Assembly (NCBI GenBank): GCA_001695595.3
Contig: MBPM02000008.1
Span: 1 to 64,000 of the forward strand
Source of the DNA: Plasmopara viticola
Taxonomy: Eukaryota > Oomycota > Peronosporomycetes > Peronosporales > Peronosporaceae
Length of the DNA stretch: 64,000 bases
Direction: 5' to 3'
The notes below the pieces were generated by a model, which was not told where the DNA came from, did no database searches, and saw only the letters and a list, made by a program, of their open reading frames with translations. Positions 24,183 through 36,863 of the stretch are shown one piece after another (position 1 is the stretch's first letter; every line of letters starts with the position of its first letter). A program made the translations under genes and the position numbers.

Positions 24183-24447
24183 TATTGAGGGTTATGGGTT
24201 TCAGGTAACGTACACAACCCAACCCGGTCCAATCCGAACCGCGGTTCAACATAGTTTTTACTTTTTACGATTAAAGGTAATTACGTTATGTAGAATAAGT
24301 GGTTACGAGTTGTAGGACTTTAAACCCCAATAAATCAATCACTTCCAAATTTACTTCCTCTCAGTCAAGTGTCTTCGCGTTAACGCAAACGACCCTTCAC
24401 TTCGCTTCTTCAGCCTCCCCTTACCTTCCGGCCTCAAACGATTAACA
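24183..24447 (+). repeat. LTR-E copy 3
   Basis: 265 bp, TATTGAGGG...TTAACA, abutting A(-) pol at 24448. Confidence 0.88.
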
Positions 24448-27400
24448 CCAAGCTTGCTTCGGAGTACACAAAACTGCATCGCAGGAATCGGCTTGGTCAT
24501 TATGTCGGCAAGCATGTCGACAGTAGAGATGTACTCGAGAATCACTTGACCATCTTCAACCTTTTCACGTACAAAATGGTATCGAATGTCGATGTGCTTG
24601 GTTCGTGTATGAGCTTCCGGGTTCTTCGCTAGTGCAATCGAGCCTTGATTATCTTCATAAATCTTGACCGCTGTATCCGGGGACATCTCTCCCAGCTCAC
24701 ACATAAACGCCTTGAGCCATATTGCCTCTTGCGTAGCCTCTGACAATGCCATGTATTCAGCTTCCGTAGACGACAGTGCCACCGTACGCTGTTTCTTGCT
24801 CTTCCAGCTGACACATCCACCGCTCATCATAAAGGCGTAGCCGCTTGTACTCCTTCGCGACATTGTATCTCCGGCCCAGTCCGCATCCGAAAATCCTTGC
24901 AATTGATCATGATTCGCTGCTTGAAATTCAAAACCGTGCGTCCTTGTACCTTGGATATACCTGAAGACTCTTTTTAACGCTTGCCAGTGTGTCGGACATG
25001 GGTCTGCTGCAAATTGGCTGAGTACCCCCACTGCCGCAGCGAGATCCGGACGCGTACCGACCATAAGATACATCAGGCAACCAATAGCATTTCAATATGG
25101 CACACCGGTCATGGTTTCACCGTGTTTGCATCCTCCTTCGCACATTGACTTGGTAAGTTTGAGTCCTGGATCTTGCGGAGTTCTGACGGGCTTGCTCTTT
25201 TCCATATTGAACTTGGTTAAAATTTCGCACGCGAACTTGGTTTGCCGCATCGTCAGAGTCCCGATCTTCAAATTTTGCTCGATCTCAATTCCAAGAAAGA
25301 AGTGAAGTTGCCCCAAATCCGTCATCTCGAATCGTTTGCTGAGTGCGTGCTTGGTTTCCTGGAGCATCTTGCTAGCATTGCAGGCCAAAATTAGATCGTC
25401 GACGTAAAGTGCTACGAACATCATGTCATGGCCATCCCGCTTCACATACACGCAGCGATCAGATTCACACTTCTTGAAGTCCAGGCCCAACATGAAGTCG
25501 TCAATGGTTTTGTTCCACATGCGAGGCGATTGCTTCAGCCCGTACAGTGACCGCTGTAACTTGCACACGTAGTCTGGGTTGGCCTTGTCTGTAAAGCCGT
25601 CAGGCTGCGTCATGTAGATATCTTCGTCAAGCTGGCCGTTGAGAAACGCTGTTTTGACATCCATCTGATGAAGTGCGAGTCCGTACTTGGCAGCCAGACT
25701 GAGTAAAATCCGAATCGACGTAAACTTGGCCACAGGTGCAAACGTTTCTTCATAATCAATGCCGAATTTTTGAGAGAACCCTTTGGCCACCAAACGCGCT
25801 TTGAATCGCTCGACTTCGCCGGCTTGATTCTCCTTGACACGAAACACCCATCGATTGCCGATTGCCTTGCGTCCTTTTGGTAGTGGTACGAGCGTCCATG
25901 TCTTGTTCTTTTGTAGCGAGTCCATTTCCGAATCGCATGCCTTCTTCCATTTAGCTGCGTCGTCGGATTCCATCGCCGACTTAAACTTCTTCCTGCGCAG
26001 ATTCCTCGGCTTCGTATTCCATCTGGTCATGCTGTGAGGATTCCTGATCGGTCGCTTCATCATCATCCTGAACAACAACTTCATTGTAGCGACGGTTGCT
26101 CCTCCCACTGTCAAAAGTATCTTCCATAAACTTTGCGTCACGACTCACCAGCACACGACCACTTTCTATTTCTTCAAAGCGATACGCTTTCTCATGTTCC
26201 GAGTAGCCAAGAAATCGACAGCGTACTGACCGAGCGTCAAACTTGCTGCGCTTTTCCTTCGGAATCGAGACAAAAGCATGGCATCCGAAAACCTTCAAAT
26301 TCGTCAGCACAGGTCTTCTTTTAGTCCAAACTTGGTATGGCGATTTATCCATAGCAATACCTCGCGTCGGGCAACGATTGCGAAGGAAAGCGGAGGTCAT
26401 AACAGCCTCTCCCCAATAAGTCTTTGGAAGTCCAGCGTGCTCGATCATGCATCTTGCACATTCCACCAAAGTCCGGTTCATGCGTTCAGCCACTCCATTA
26501 AGCTGTGGTGTATAAGGAGGCGTAAACTTCTGCTCGATACCACGTCGCTTGCAGAACTTGGCCATGTCACCCGATGTGTACTCACCTCCATTATCGCAGC
26601 GAAGTACTTTGACAACTTTGCCAGTCTGAGTTTCGGCAAACGCAACAAACTCGGCAAATTTGGTGGCAACTTCAGACTTGTTTCGCAGCAAAAATACCGT
26701 TGTAAAGTGCGAGTACTCGTCGGTGAAAGTGACAAAATACCGCTTGCCGCTAAAAGTCGTCGACTGCATAGGTCCACACACATCACTGTGAATTACTTCC
26801 AACAGTTTCTTTGCATGATAAGGCGACTTTGGCATAAAACTCACTCGCGTTTGTTTGCCAAGTGCACAACCATCACACAGCTCCCACTGTTTCACGGAAG
26901 CGAGGTCAATGCCAACACCATAGTTTTTCTTGACGATAGTTTCCAGACCACTATGTCCAATGTGCCCAAGTCGAAGGTGCCAGAGGTACGAAGTGGTGTC
27001 CCCATGACATCCCGACGAGCTTGTCACATTGGCTTCGTTGGTGCTGACTGGCGTCATACACAGTTTAAACAGCCCTTTGCCCTCGCGGGCTCCAAGCTTC
27101 CACTGCATTCCCTTTGCCTGCGCAAAACAGCCATCGGCTTCGAACGTGACTGGTCCAACATCTTTTGTAAATCGTCCAACAGAGAAAAGATTGCGCGATA
27201 GCTTTGGAATATGCCATACTCCACGAAGCATGCCCTTCTTGTTTCCGTGGGCCGTCTTCAGAGACATAATAATGTCACCAGTCCCGATCGCTTGAACAAC
27301 ACCGTCGTCTGCGAGATGTACATCCACCGGAGGAATTTCCTTGTAATTTCTCATGAACTCTCTTGAAAAAGTCATGTGCTGCGTTGCACCCGAGTCAACC

Positions 27401-28326
27401 AGCCATACGCAACTCGACTTGGTGGTGCTTGAGTTTCCACCAACCGAGAAGAGAAAATCACCAGAGTCGACTTCGCTCTGCGCGATATTTGCACGCTGTG
27501 CTGGCCGTTGTCGATCTGCGTTTTCACGAATTCTCACGGGGCACTTGGCGATCCAATGCCCGTGTTCTCCACAGTAATGGCACGCACTGCTGGCCTTAGC
27601 AGTCGCTTGTCGTCCCTTGCGCCGTCCGTTGTCCGACGTCACAAACGCTTGTCCTTGCCCGTGCGCGGCTCCATCGACGCCGCCACCTTGTTCCTTGCGT
27701 TTCATCTCTTCGTGTAACAGACGCGACGTCACAAGCTCCCATGTCAGCGTGTCCGAGCGCGACTCCAGCGCCGTGATGAGGAACTGGTACGAATCACACA
27801 GACTTCCAAGAAGCGTGATTACCAGGTCGTCCTCACTCACCGGGGCGCCCACCGCGTCAAGCTGCTCGGCCAACGTCTTGAGCTTGTTGATGTGCTCTAG
27901 CACACCGTCGCCATCCTCCATCATCGTCGTGAAGAACCTGCGACGAAGGAAGAGCTTGTTTGCCAGGCTCCTCTTCTCGAAGTGTCCTTCCAATCTTGAC
28001 CATGCATCATACGCATCCTTGGCCGAGCGAACCAGAGGCAGCTGCGAGTCCTCCATCGAAAGACAGATTATCGCCAGCGCCTTTCGAGCCTTACGCTTAA
28101 AGGTCGACTGGTCCATCGGGTTACTCAGCTGCTCAAGCTTTATCTCCCCGCTCGCAACTTCCCAGAGGTCGCGCTCCTCCAACACCATTCGCATCTTGAA
28201 CTTCCACGTATGGAAGTTCGTTCCGTCGAACTTGTTGATTCGGCTCGGTGTGGCGTCCATAGTGGCGGCGAAGGCGGTGTCAGAGGCGGGGGCGAAGAAG
28301 GCAGAGTCTGCGGGGCTTGGGCTCAT
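24448..28326 (-). pseudogene. A(-) copy 4: family-A gag-pol with 163-bp deletion, one nonsense codon, 3' truncation
   Basis: Open from ATG 28326 through Gag, protease, integrase and the acidic linker to about 25981. There 163 bp (linker between integrase and RT) are missing compared with copy 3, which shifts the frame. RT continues to a TGA at 25094-25092 (CGA to TGA in VPYRNA), then RNase H from 25073 to the LTR-E junction at 24448. It lacks the TTT-to-TT lesion of copies 2 and 3. It has HTWKF in Gag, like A0 and copy 5, where copies 1-3 have YTWKF. It therefore looks like a recombinant between the two groups. Confidence 0.9.
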
Positions 28327-28330
28327 AACC

Positions 28331-28610
28331 TATTGAATAAAGGTCACTTGAGCTGAAGATGGCAAAATGCAAAGTAAATATATTTAATGGTCCTTAGTTC
28401 ACAACTACATGCTACCTCTAAGCCAATGATTTATCTAAGCCAATCAGAATGACTCACCATCCGGGCACAATCATCTTCCCATCCCGAAACCGATCTTTTG
28501 CCCATCTTGAACCCGCTCTTTAAGTCAGTCATCAACTGATTGCAGATACCGGTACTTACCGGTATGAAGTCGCTGGTCGAGGCGTTACTTTTACAGCATC
28601 TTCGACAACA
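28331..28610 (-). repeat. LTR-A(-), 5' LTR of A(-) copy 4
   Basis: 280 bp, with GAATAAAGG beside the PBS as in A0 and copy 5, where units 1-3 have GAATGAAAGG. Confidence 0.9.
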
Positions 28611-30177
28611 GGACTCGCTACAAAAGAACAAGACATGGACGCTCGTACCACTACCAAAAGGACGCAAGGCAATCGGCAATCGATGGGTGTTTCGTGTCAA
28701 GGAGAATCAAGCCGGCGAAGTCGAGCGATTCAAAGCGCGTTTGGTGGCCAAAGGGTTCTCTCAAAAATTCGGCATTGATTATGAAGAAACGTTTGCACCT
28801 GTGGCCAAGTTTACGTCGATTCGGATTTTACTCAGTCTGGCTGCCAAGTATGGACTCGCACTTCATCAGATGGATGTCAAAACAGCGTTTCTCAACGGCC
28901 AGCTTGACGAAGATATCTACATGACGCAGCCTGACGGCTTTACAGACAAGGCCAACCCAGACTACGTGTGCAAGTTACAGCGGTCACTGTACGGGCTGAA
29001 GCAATCGCCTCGCATGTGGAACAAAACCATTGACGACTTCATGTTGGGCCTGGTTTTCAAGAAGTGTGAATCTGATCACTGCGTGTATGTGAAGCGGGAT
29101 GGCCATGACATGATGTTCGTAGCACTTTACGTCGACGATCTAATTTTGGCCTGCAATGCTAGCAAGATGCTCCAGGAAACCAAGCACGCACTCAGCAAAC
29201 GATTCGAGATGACGGATTTGGGGCAACTTCACTTCTTTCTTGGAATTGAGATCGAGCAAAATTTGAAGATCGGGACTCTGACGATGCGGCAAACCAAGTT
29301 CGCGTGCGAAATTTTAACCAAGTTCAATATGGAAAAGAGCAAGCCCGTCAGAACTCCGCAAGATCCAGGACTCAAACTTACCAAGTCAATGTGCGAAGGA
29401 GGATGCAAACACGGTGAAACCATGACCGGTGTGCCATATCGAAATGCTATTGGTTGCCTGATGTATCTTATGGTCGGTACGCGTCCGGATCTCGCTGCGG
29501 CAGTGGGGGTACTCAGCCAATTTGCAGCAGACCCATGTCCGACACACTGGCAAGCGTTAAAAAGAGTCTTCAGGTATATCCAAGGTACAAGGACGCACGG
29601 TATTGAATTTCAAGCAGCGAATCATGATCAATTGCAAGGATTTTCGGATGCGGACTGGGCCGGAGATACAATGTCGTGAAGGAGTACAAGCGGCTACGCC
29701 TTTATGATGAGCGGTGGATGTGTCAGCTGGAAGAGCAAGAAACAGCGTACGGTGGCACTGTCGTCTACGGAAGCTGAATACATGGCATTGTCAGAGGCTA
29801 CGCAAGAGGCAATATGGCTCAAGGCGTTTATGTGTGAGCTGGGAGAGATGTCCCCGGATACAGCGGTCAAGATTTATGAAGATAATCAAGGCTCGATTGC
29901 ACTAGCGAAGAACCCGGAAGCTCATACACGAACCAAGCACATCGACATTCGATACCATTTTGTACGTGAAAAGGTTGAAGATGGTCAAGTGATTCTCGAG
30001 TACATCTCTACTCTCGACATGCTTGCCGACTTAATGACCAAGCCGATTCCTGCGATGCAGTTTTGTGTACTCCGAAGCAAGCTTGGTATACAGAAGGCGA
30101 AGGCTGACGAGTCGAGTGGGAGTGTTGTCGAAGATGCTGTAAAAGTAACGCCTCGACCAGCGACTTCATACCGGTAA
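28611..30177 (+). pseudogene. A(+) copy 4: RT-RNase H fragment with one nonsense codon
   Basis: Same extent as copies 1-3, but a CGA-to-TGA change at 29677-29679 (ATGTCGTGA) stops the frame inside RNase H. Reading resumes at 29704 and ends 30177. It carries a private GGCCTGGTTTTCAAG (GLVFKKC) where other A copies read GGCCTGGACTTCAAG. The only other copy with this variant is the inverted neighbour, A(-) copy 5. Confidence 0.9.
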
Positions 30178-30402
30178 GTACCGGTATCTGCAATCAGTTG
30201 ATGACTGACTTAAAGAGCGGGTTCAAGATGGGCAAAAGATCGGTTTCGGGATGGGAAGATGATTGCGCCCGGATGGTGAGTCATTCTGATTGGCTTAGAT
30301 AAATCATTGGCTTAGAGGTAGCATGTAGTTGTGAACTAAGGACCATTAAATATATTTACTTTGCATTTTGCCATCTTCAGCTCAAGTGACCTTCATTCAA
30401 TA
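30123..30402 (+). repeat. LTR-A(+) copy 4
   Basis: 280 bp, same ends and same junction to E pol (30403) as in units 1-3. Confidence 0.9.
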
Positions 30403-31049
30403 TGTCGACAGCGACGCGGCCGGACATTGCATTTGCAGTTGGCTATGTATCAAGGTTTATGGAAAACCCACAGATTGAGCATTGGACTGCAGTCAAGCGT
30501 ATATTTCGCTATCTGCAAGGTACAAAGTCTCATGGAATCTGCTTTCAGCCCGGCAACGAAGTCAACTTTTGTGGATACTCGGATGCTGATTGGGCAGGTG
30601 ATCACACCGACCGCAAGTCAACTTCTGGTTTCGCCTTCATACTGATGAGTGCTCCGGTAAGCTGGGGGAGTAAAAAGCAGTCAAGCGTCTCATTGTCAAC
30701 CAGCGAAGCTGAGTACATTGCTCTAAGCTTAGCAGTTCAAGAAGGTAAATGGGTTCATCGCTTACTATGCGAGATTCTGGATGCGGCAGGTGAGCCTGGA
30801 CCGGAGCTCAAGATTCTTGATGACAACCAGTCTTGCCTCAAGATGACCAAGAATCCTGTCAATCACGGCCGAGCCAAGCATATCGACATCAAGTACCACC
30901 ACATTCGCGACGAAGTCAAGCGTGGCGAAATACATCTTGAGTATTGCGAGACCGAAAACATGCTGGCGGACATTATGACAAAAGGCTTACTAGGACCGCG
31001 CCACAAGACCATGACAGCGGCGCTTGGCATACAAGCCGGTTCGCATTGA
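30403..31049 (+). pseudogene. E(+) copy 4: RNase H fragment
   Basis: Frame of 215 codons intact to TGA 31047-31049. It has GLLGPRH where the other three read GLPGPRH. Confidence 0.9.
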
Positions 31050-31056
31050 GGGGGCG

Positions 31057-31321
31057 TATTGAGGGTTATGGGTTTCAGGTAACGTACACAACCCAACCCG
31101 GTCCAATCCGAACCGCGGTTCAACATAGTTTTTACTTTTTACGATTAAAGGTAATTACGTTATGTAGAATAAGTGGTTACGAGTTGTAGGACTTTAAACC
31201 CCAATAAATCAATCACTTCCAAATTTACTTCCTCTCAGTCAAGTGTCTTCGCGTTAACGCAAACGACCCTTCACTTCGCTTCTTCAGCCTCCCCTTACCT
31301 TCCGGCCTCAAACGATTAACA
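31057..31321 (+). repeat. LTR-E copy 4, last LTR-E of the array
   Basis: 265 bp, TATTGAGGG...TTAACA, abutting A(-) copy 5 at 31322. Confidence 0.88.
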
Positions 31322-32510
31322 CCAAGCTTGCTTCGGAGTACACAAAACTGCATCGCAGGAATCGGCTTGGTCATTATGTCGGCAAGCATGTCGAGAGTAG
31401 AGATGTACTCGAGAATCACTTGACCATCTTCAACCTTTTCACGTACAAAATGGTATCGAATGTCGATGTGCTTGGTTCGTGTATGAGCTTCCGGGTTCTT
31501 CGCTAGTGCAATCGAGCCTTGATTATCTTCATAAATCTTGACCGCTGTATCCGGGGACATCTCTCCCAGCTCACACATAAACGCCTTGAGCCATATTGCC
31601 TCTTGCGTAGCCTCTGACAATGCCATGTATTCAGCTTCCGTAGACGACAGTGCCACCGTACGCTGTTTCTTGCTCTTCCAGCTGACACATCCACCGCTCA
31701 TCATAAAGGCGTAGCCGCTTGTACTCCTTCGCGACATTGTATCTCCGGCCCAGTCCGCATCCGAAAATCCTTGCAATTGATCATGATTCGCTGCTTGAAA
31801 TTCAATACCGTGCGTCCTTGTACCTTGGATATACCTGAAGACTCTTTTTAACGCTTGCCAGTGTGTCGGACATGGGTCTGCTGCAAATTGGCTGAGTACC
31901 CCCACTGCCGCAGCGAGATCCGGACGCGTACCGACCATAAGATACATCAGGCAACCAATAGCATTTCGATATGGCACACCGGTCATGGTTTCACCGTGTT
32001 TGCATCCTCCTTCGCACATTGACTTGGTAAGTTTGAGTCCTGGATCTTGCGGAGTTCTGACGGGCTTGCTCTTTTCCATATTGAACTTGGTTAAAATTTC
32101 GCACGCGAACTTGGTTTGCCGCATCGTCAGAGTCCCGATCTTCAAATTTTGCTCGATCTCAATTCCAAGAAAGAAGTGAAGTTGCCCCAAATCCGTCATC
32201 TCGAATCGTTTGCTGAGTGCGTGCTTGGTTTCCTGGAGCATCTTGCTAGCATTGCAGGCCAAAATTAGATCGTCGACGTAAAGTGCTACGAACATCATGT
32301 CATGGCCATCCCGCTTCACATACACGCAGTGATCAGATTCACACTTCTTGAAAACCAGGCCCAACATGAAGTCGTCAATGGTTTTGTTCCACATGCGAGG
32401 CGATTGCTTCAGCCCGTACAGTGACCGCTGTAACTTGCACACGTAGTCTGGGTTGGCCTTGTCTGTAAAACCGTCAGGCTGCGTCATGTAGATATCTTCG
32501 TCAAGCTGGC
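31322..32510 (-). pseudogene. A(-) copy 5, distal part (RT end and RNase H), left of element D
   Basis: Continuation of the gag-pol at 37155-40022, separated from it by the insertion of D. Open from 32487 (MTQPDGFTDK) through RT YVDD and RNase H to the LTR-E junction, with a read-on into antisense LTR-E ending 31225. It shares GLVFKKC and SDHCVY with A(+) copy 4, whereas A(-) copies 2-4 read GLDFKKC and SDRCVY. Confidence 0.9.
32506..32510. repeat. Target-site duplication of D, left copy
   Basis: CTGGC at 32506-32510 and again at 37155-37159. The uninterrupted A copies have a single CTGGC here (GTCAAGCTGGCCGTTGAG). Five bp is the usual copia integrase spacing, so D is a simple insertion. Confidence 0.95.
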
Positions 32511-32802
32511 TGTTGGATTTCTGAAGCGAAGGAGTGGGGAGCGAAGCTTGCGGGGAGCGAAGAGCGAAGAAGGCACTTGAGCTGTTGAAGGAAGATTCGA
32601 AAGTGATTCATTTAATGTTAGTTCTAGCTGATGAGACATGCACTAGCTCTTCCTATCATTTAGTTCGTCTAATCACAATCACTCCTTACTCGTCCAATCA
32701 TCCTACTCGTCTAATCAACGTGCGATCGTATTGGACCGGTTCGGGCTAACCGGTTAATGGGTGCAATTGGTACATTGTACCATAGACCGGTTACCCTTAA
32801 CA
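32511..32802 (-). repeat. 3' LTR of D
   Basis: 292 bp. It holds two CCGGTT/AACCGG-type inverted motifs near its sense start and an initiator-like TCACTTTC about 100 bp before its sense end. Confidence 0.92.
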
Positions 32803-32809
32803 CGCCCCC

Positions 32810-35800
32810 TCAATGCGAACACGCGTGGATGCCGAGAGCTGTCGTCATGTCCTTGTGACGTGGTCCTGGAAGAGCCTTGGTCATGATGTCCGCGAGCATG
32901 ATGGCTGTCTCGCAGTACTCCAGCTTGACTTCACCGCGTTTGACTTCATCACGGATGTGATGGTACTTGATGTCGATGTGCTTGGCACGTCCATGGTTCA
33001 CTGGATTCTTCGTCATCTTGATGCATGACTGATTGTCCTCAAAGATCTTGAGTTCCGGCGTGGTCTCATTCGCAGCCGTCAAAATCTCGTGCAGGAGATG
33101 ATGGATCCACTTGCCTTCTTGTATAGCCAGACTTAAAGCGATGTACTCTGCTTCGCTGGTGGAGAGCGACACACTTGACTGCTTCTTGCTTCCCCAACTG
33201 ATGGGTGCGTTCATTAATATGAACGCGTAGCCCGAAGTCGACTTGCGGTCCGTGTGGTCGCCTGCCCAGTCCGCGTCCGAGTATGCGCGGAAGTCCACTT
33301 TGTTTCCGGGCTTAAAACAGAGTCCATGCGACTTGGTTCCTTGGAGGTAGCGAAGAATTCTCTTGACTGCAGTCCAATGCTCGTCTCGAGGGTTTTCCAT
33401 GAATCGCGACGCATATCCAACGGCAAAGGCGATATCCGGGCGAGTCGCTGTCATTAGATGCATAAGTGCACCGATTGCTTCACGGAACGGAACGCTTGTT
33501 GCTGTCGGCTTGTCACTTGGCACAAGTCGAGTGCTTGGATCCGCCGGGCTTATAACGGGCTTGCTGTCGTGCATGCCGAAGCGCTTGAGTATGTCTTCGA
33601 TGTAGCGCCGCTGGCACACTGTCACGCTGCCGTCAGGGTGTTTTACCAGCTCCATACCCAGGACGAAGACGCATTCACCGCTGTCCGTCATCTCGAAGCG
33701 CGTCTTCAAGTCATTCTTGGTGCGCGCGATGAGGTCGGTCGAGCTTCCTGTGACGAGTACATCGTCGACGTAAACCAGAAGCAGTACGCAGTGGACATCC
33801 ACAACCTTGATGTACAGGCAGGGATCGAAAGCCGAAACTTGGAAGCCGATGGAGCAAACAAACTCGTCGAAGGTCTCGTTCCAAACTCGCGAGGCTTGCT
33901 TGAGTCCATAGATAGCCTTAACCAGCTCGAGACAGTCGAAGTCATCATCGAGCTCAACTCCTTGTGGCGTTGCACAAAACACTTGCTCCTTCATGACGCC
34001 GTACAAAAATGCCGTCACCACATCCAGTTGGTCGAGAGGCCAGTCGAAGTACTTGGCAATTGCAATGACCATTCGTAAGGTTACGTACTTGATAACAGGT
34101 GAGAATGTCTCCGTGTAGTCGATGCCGTACTTTTGCTTGAACCCCTTCGCAACTAGGCGCGCTTTGTACTTCTCAATCGATCCATCAGCTTTGCGCTTGA
34201 TCTTGAATACCCATTTGGTTCCAATGGCACGTTGTCCATTCGGGAGTTTTGCCGCTCGAAATACTCCACGAAGCCGCATCGACTCAAGCTCGCCTTGAAT
34301 GGCTTTGCGCCAGTGCACTTGTTCCGGTCCATTAACTGCATCTTGATATGTCGTAGGCTCGGAAAGGTCAGTAATTTCCACAGCGTTGGCGCTTGCTCGC
34401 CATGATCCATCCGCTGGAGACGTGCCGTCTTCGTGAACTTGGCCGTCTTTTTCTTCTTCATCCACCATAGTGGGCATGCCTGGTCGGCGTTTGGCTTGAG
34501 GCTGAACGGGATCTTCGGGGGCACTTGCTTCTTCCAAACCGATGTTTTGACTCGTTGAGCGCGTGTTTGAGATCCTGTTACGCGAGCTTGAGTGGTTGGG
34601 CTTGCGCTTTCCTGTGTGTTTGAACTCCGTTGGTCCGAGTCGTCGATATCGAGGGAGTCGAAGTCGAACAGCGAATCATGGTCGTCATCGTCTAAGCGTT
34701 CCGCAAAGTTACCGAAGCTGGATTCGTCGAAGTTGACGTCGCGACTGATCACCACCTTCCCTGCTTCGATGTCAAAGACGCGGTATGCCTTAGAACGTTC
34801 CTCGTAGCCGATGAAAATTCCCTCACGAGCCTTAGCGTCCCACTTGAGTCGTTTTCTCCTGGTGTTAGGATGAAAGCCTTGCACCCAAATACTCGCATGT
34901 GTTTGACGCTTGGTTTGGTCTTGTACACAATTTCGTAAGGCGTTTTGGCGGGAATTTTCGGAGACGGGAGTCGATTCTTGATGTAGATCGCTGTCATTGC
35001 CGCTTCAGCCCAAAACGTTTTGTCCAAACCAGCGTGATGTAACATGGTGCGACCGATCGTAACGATAGTCCGGTTGGCTCGCTCTGCAGTGCCGTTTGTC
35101 TGGTGCGCGTAGCGAACTGTGGGCTGCACCTCGATTCCATGATCGTCGTAGAAATTCAATAGGGAGTTGGTTGCAAACTCCTTGGCCCCGTCATGACGCA
35201 CAAACTTGACCTTGGCATTGAACTGTTTCTCAACCTTGAGAATGTACTTGCGCAGACAGTCTTCACTTTCCGACTTGGCGCGCAAACAGAATCCAGCCAT
35301 ACACCCGCTTGCCTCGTCCGTGATGATCAGCAATATCTGCTGCCACCAAGCGACTCGTGCTCCATTGGACCGCAATTGTCGAAGTGTAGAAACTCAAACG
35401 GGGCATGCTTAGGCTTGCTTGGATTGCTCGGGAATGGTTTTTGAACCATCTTCCCTTGCTGGCATCCTCGGCACAGACCAGGTGACTTAGAGGGTGGCTT
35501 GGCGTCCTTGATCATGTCGCTGTTGATCATCTTGCGAAGAACATCAACCGGAGCATGACCCATGCGAGCGTGCAAGTCTTCACCGCTACCTTGCATGACT
35601 GCATTGGCACAGCGTTGCGGCGTTCGAAGCCAGTAGAGTCCGTTGATGAGATCCGCAGTCGCAACAACTTGCTTGGACTTCTTGCGAGTAACGTGCATCT
35701 TGGACCCGTCAAATACAACCTGAAACTGTCCACTCTTGTTGATCTGCGGGATCGACAGCAGATTCTTGCTTATACTTGGCACGTATAGCGCATCCTTTAT

Positions 35801-36859
35801 TTCGATTTCACGCTCGTTGCCATTGGGTAGAATCACCCGTTCGATGATGTTCCCTACGCCCTTGATTCTAGCCTTGTTACCGTCGGCAACAGACAATTCG
35901 CCTTCGTGGTCATCATGAAGCACGGCGAACTTGGTCTTGTCGTTGCATATGTGGTGCGTGGCACCACTATCAATGGCCCAGAGTCCCGATGCGTTGCTAG
36001 TCGTTGATATGCCGCATTCCAGCGAGACAGCGAAGGCGACTCGATCGTCGTAGTCGTTGTAGTCGTTGCGCCACTGGACATTGTTGGCCACGCGTCCACG
36101 GTTGTTGCCGCCGCGCTTAGGGCCTCGATTCTCGTCCTTCTGCTTGGTCCAGCACCGCTCAGCCGAGTGCCCCAATTTACCGCAGTACGTGCACTGGCGA
36201 GGCTCCCGATCAGTGCTGAACGCACGTGCCGCGTCTTCAGTCTTGATCGCCAGAGTCTTCTCGCCCTGCCGCTTGATATGCTCGTTTGTGAGCACCTTGA
36301 CAACGTCTTGCGTTTTCAGATCCGCAGTGCTCATCTCCAGATTCAATACCACGTTCTCGTAGCTCTTGGGGAGACTGCGCAGCAAGCAGATCGCCACGTC
36401 CTCGTCCTCCATCTTGGCGCCGATGCTGCTGAGCTTGGCGCTGATGTTGAGGACCTCGTTGCAATGTTGTAGCACATTGCCGCCTTCCGACATCTCCATG
36501 CTGAAGAGCTGTCGCTTGAGATATATGCGACCAGCCTTCTGGGACCCACCGTAAAGTGTCTTCACACGCACCCATGCGACCCATGCTTCCTCGCAGTCAT
36601 CGACAACGTGATGATAATCCGCGTCCATGTGGAGCAGCATAAGTCCGAAGGCGATGTTGTTGAGCTTGACGTACTCATCCTTGGCACGAGAGTCGGTGAA
36701 GGTAGGAGTCGTCTGGCGATTCACCACATGCCACGTTGACTTTGTCAGGAACACGCCACGCATGTAGCGGCTCCACGTCACGTAGTTGTCTCCGTTGAGT
36801 TTGTCGATGGAGACTTTGGTGGAAACGTCTTGCGCAGTGGACATGATAGTTGGGCTCAT
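32810..36859 (-). pseudogene. D gag-pol, about 1350 codons, three frameshifts
   Basis: Starts at ATG 36859 inside the PBS (a second in-frame ATG follows in MSTAQD). Gag [15 protein letters not shown], zinc knuckle [14 protein letters not shown], protease [11 protein letters not shown], and integrase zinc domain [18 protein letters not shown] are in one frame to about 35335. A missing base there shifts into the frame 35375-34749 (integrase core: [20 protein letters not shown]). A second shift near 34855 and a third near 34545 lead to the last frame, 34537-32810, which holds the whole RT (VYVDDVLVTGS) and RNase H ([17 protein letters not shown]) and ends HACSH. With three +/-1 shifts it cannot make an intact polyprotein unless these are sequence errors. 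Confidence 0.9.
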
Positions 36860-36863
36860 AACC
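36852..36863 (-). promoter_or_regulatory. Primer-binding site of D with embedded gag ATG
   Basis: GGTTATGAGCCC in sense, directly after the 5' LTR, the same half-tRNA-Met site as in family A. The ATG is at 36859-36857. Confidence 0.85.

Larger units (their letters stand above)
3320..31321. repeat. Tandem array: four ~7-kb units of fused retroelement fragments
   Basis: Units are 3320-10366 (7047 bp), 10367-17411 (7045), 17412-24447 (7036) and 24448-31321 (6874). Each holds, left to right, A(-) from the position CCAAGCTTG in pol to gag, LTR-A(-), A(+) starting at GGACTCGC, LTR-A(+), E(+) starting at TGTCGACAG, and LTR-E(+) ending TTAACA. All junctions are the same to the base in all four units. 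The 163-bp shortfall of unit 4 is one internal deletion. Identical compound junctions point to duplication of one segment, probably by unequal exchange between directly repeated A(-) copies, rather than repeated independent insertions. An assembly artefact cannot be excluded from sequence alone, but private differences between the units argue for real copies. Confidence 0.88.

Noticed and set aside
3320..31321. CRISPR-like or satellite array
   Set aside because: The 7-kb period is made of retroelement parts. There are no short repeats with spacers.
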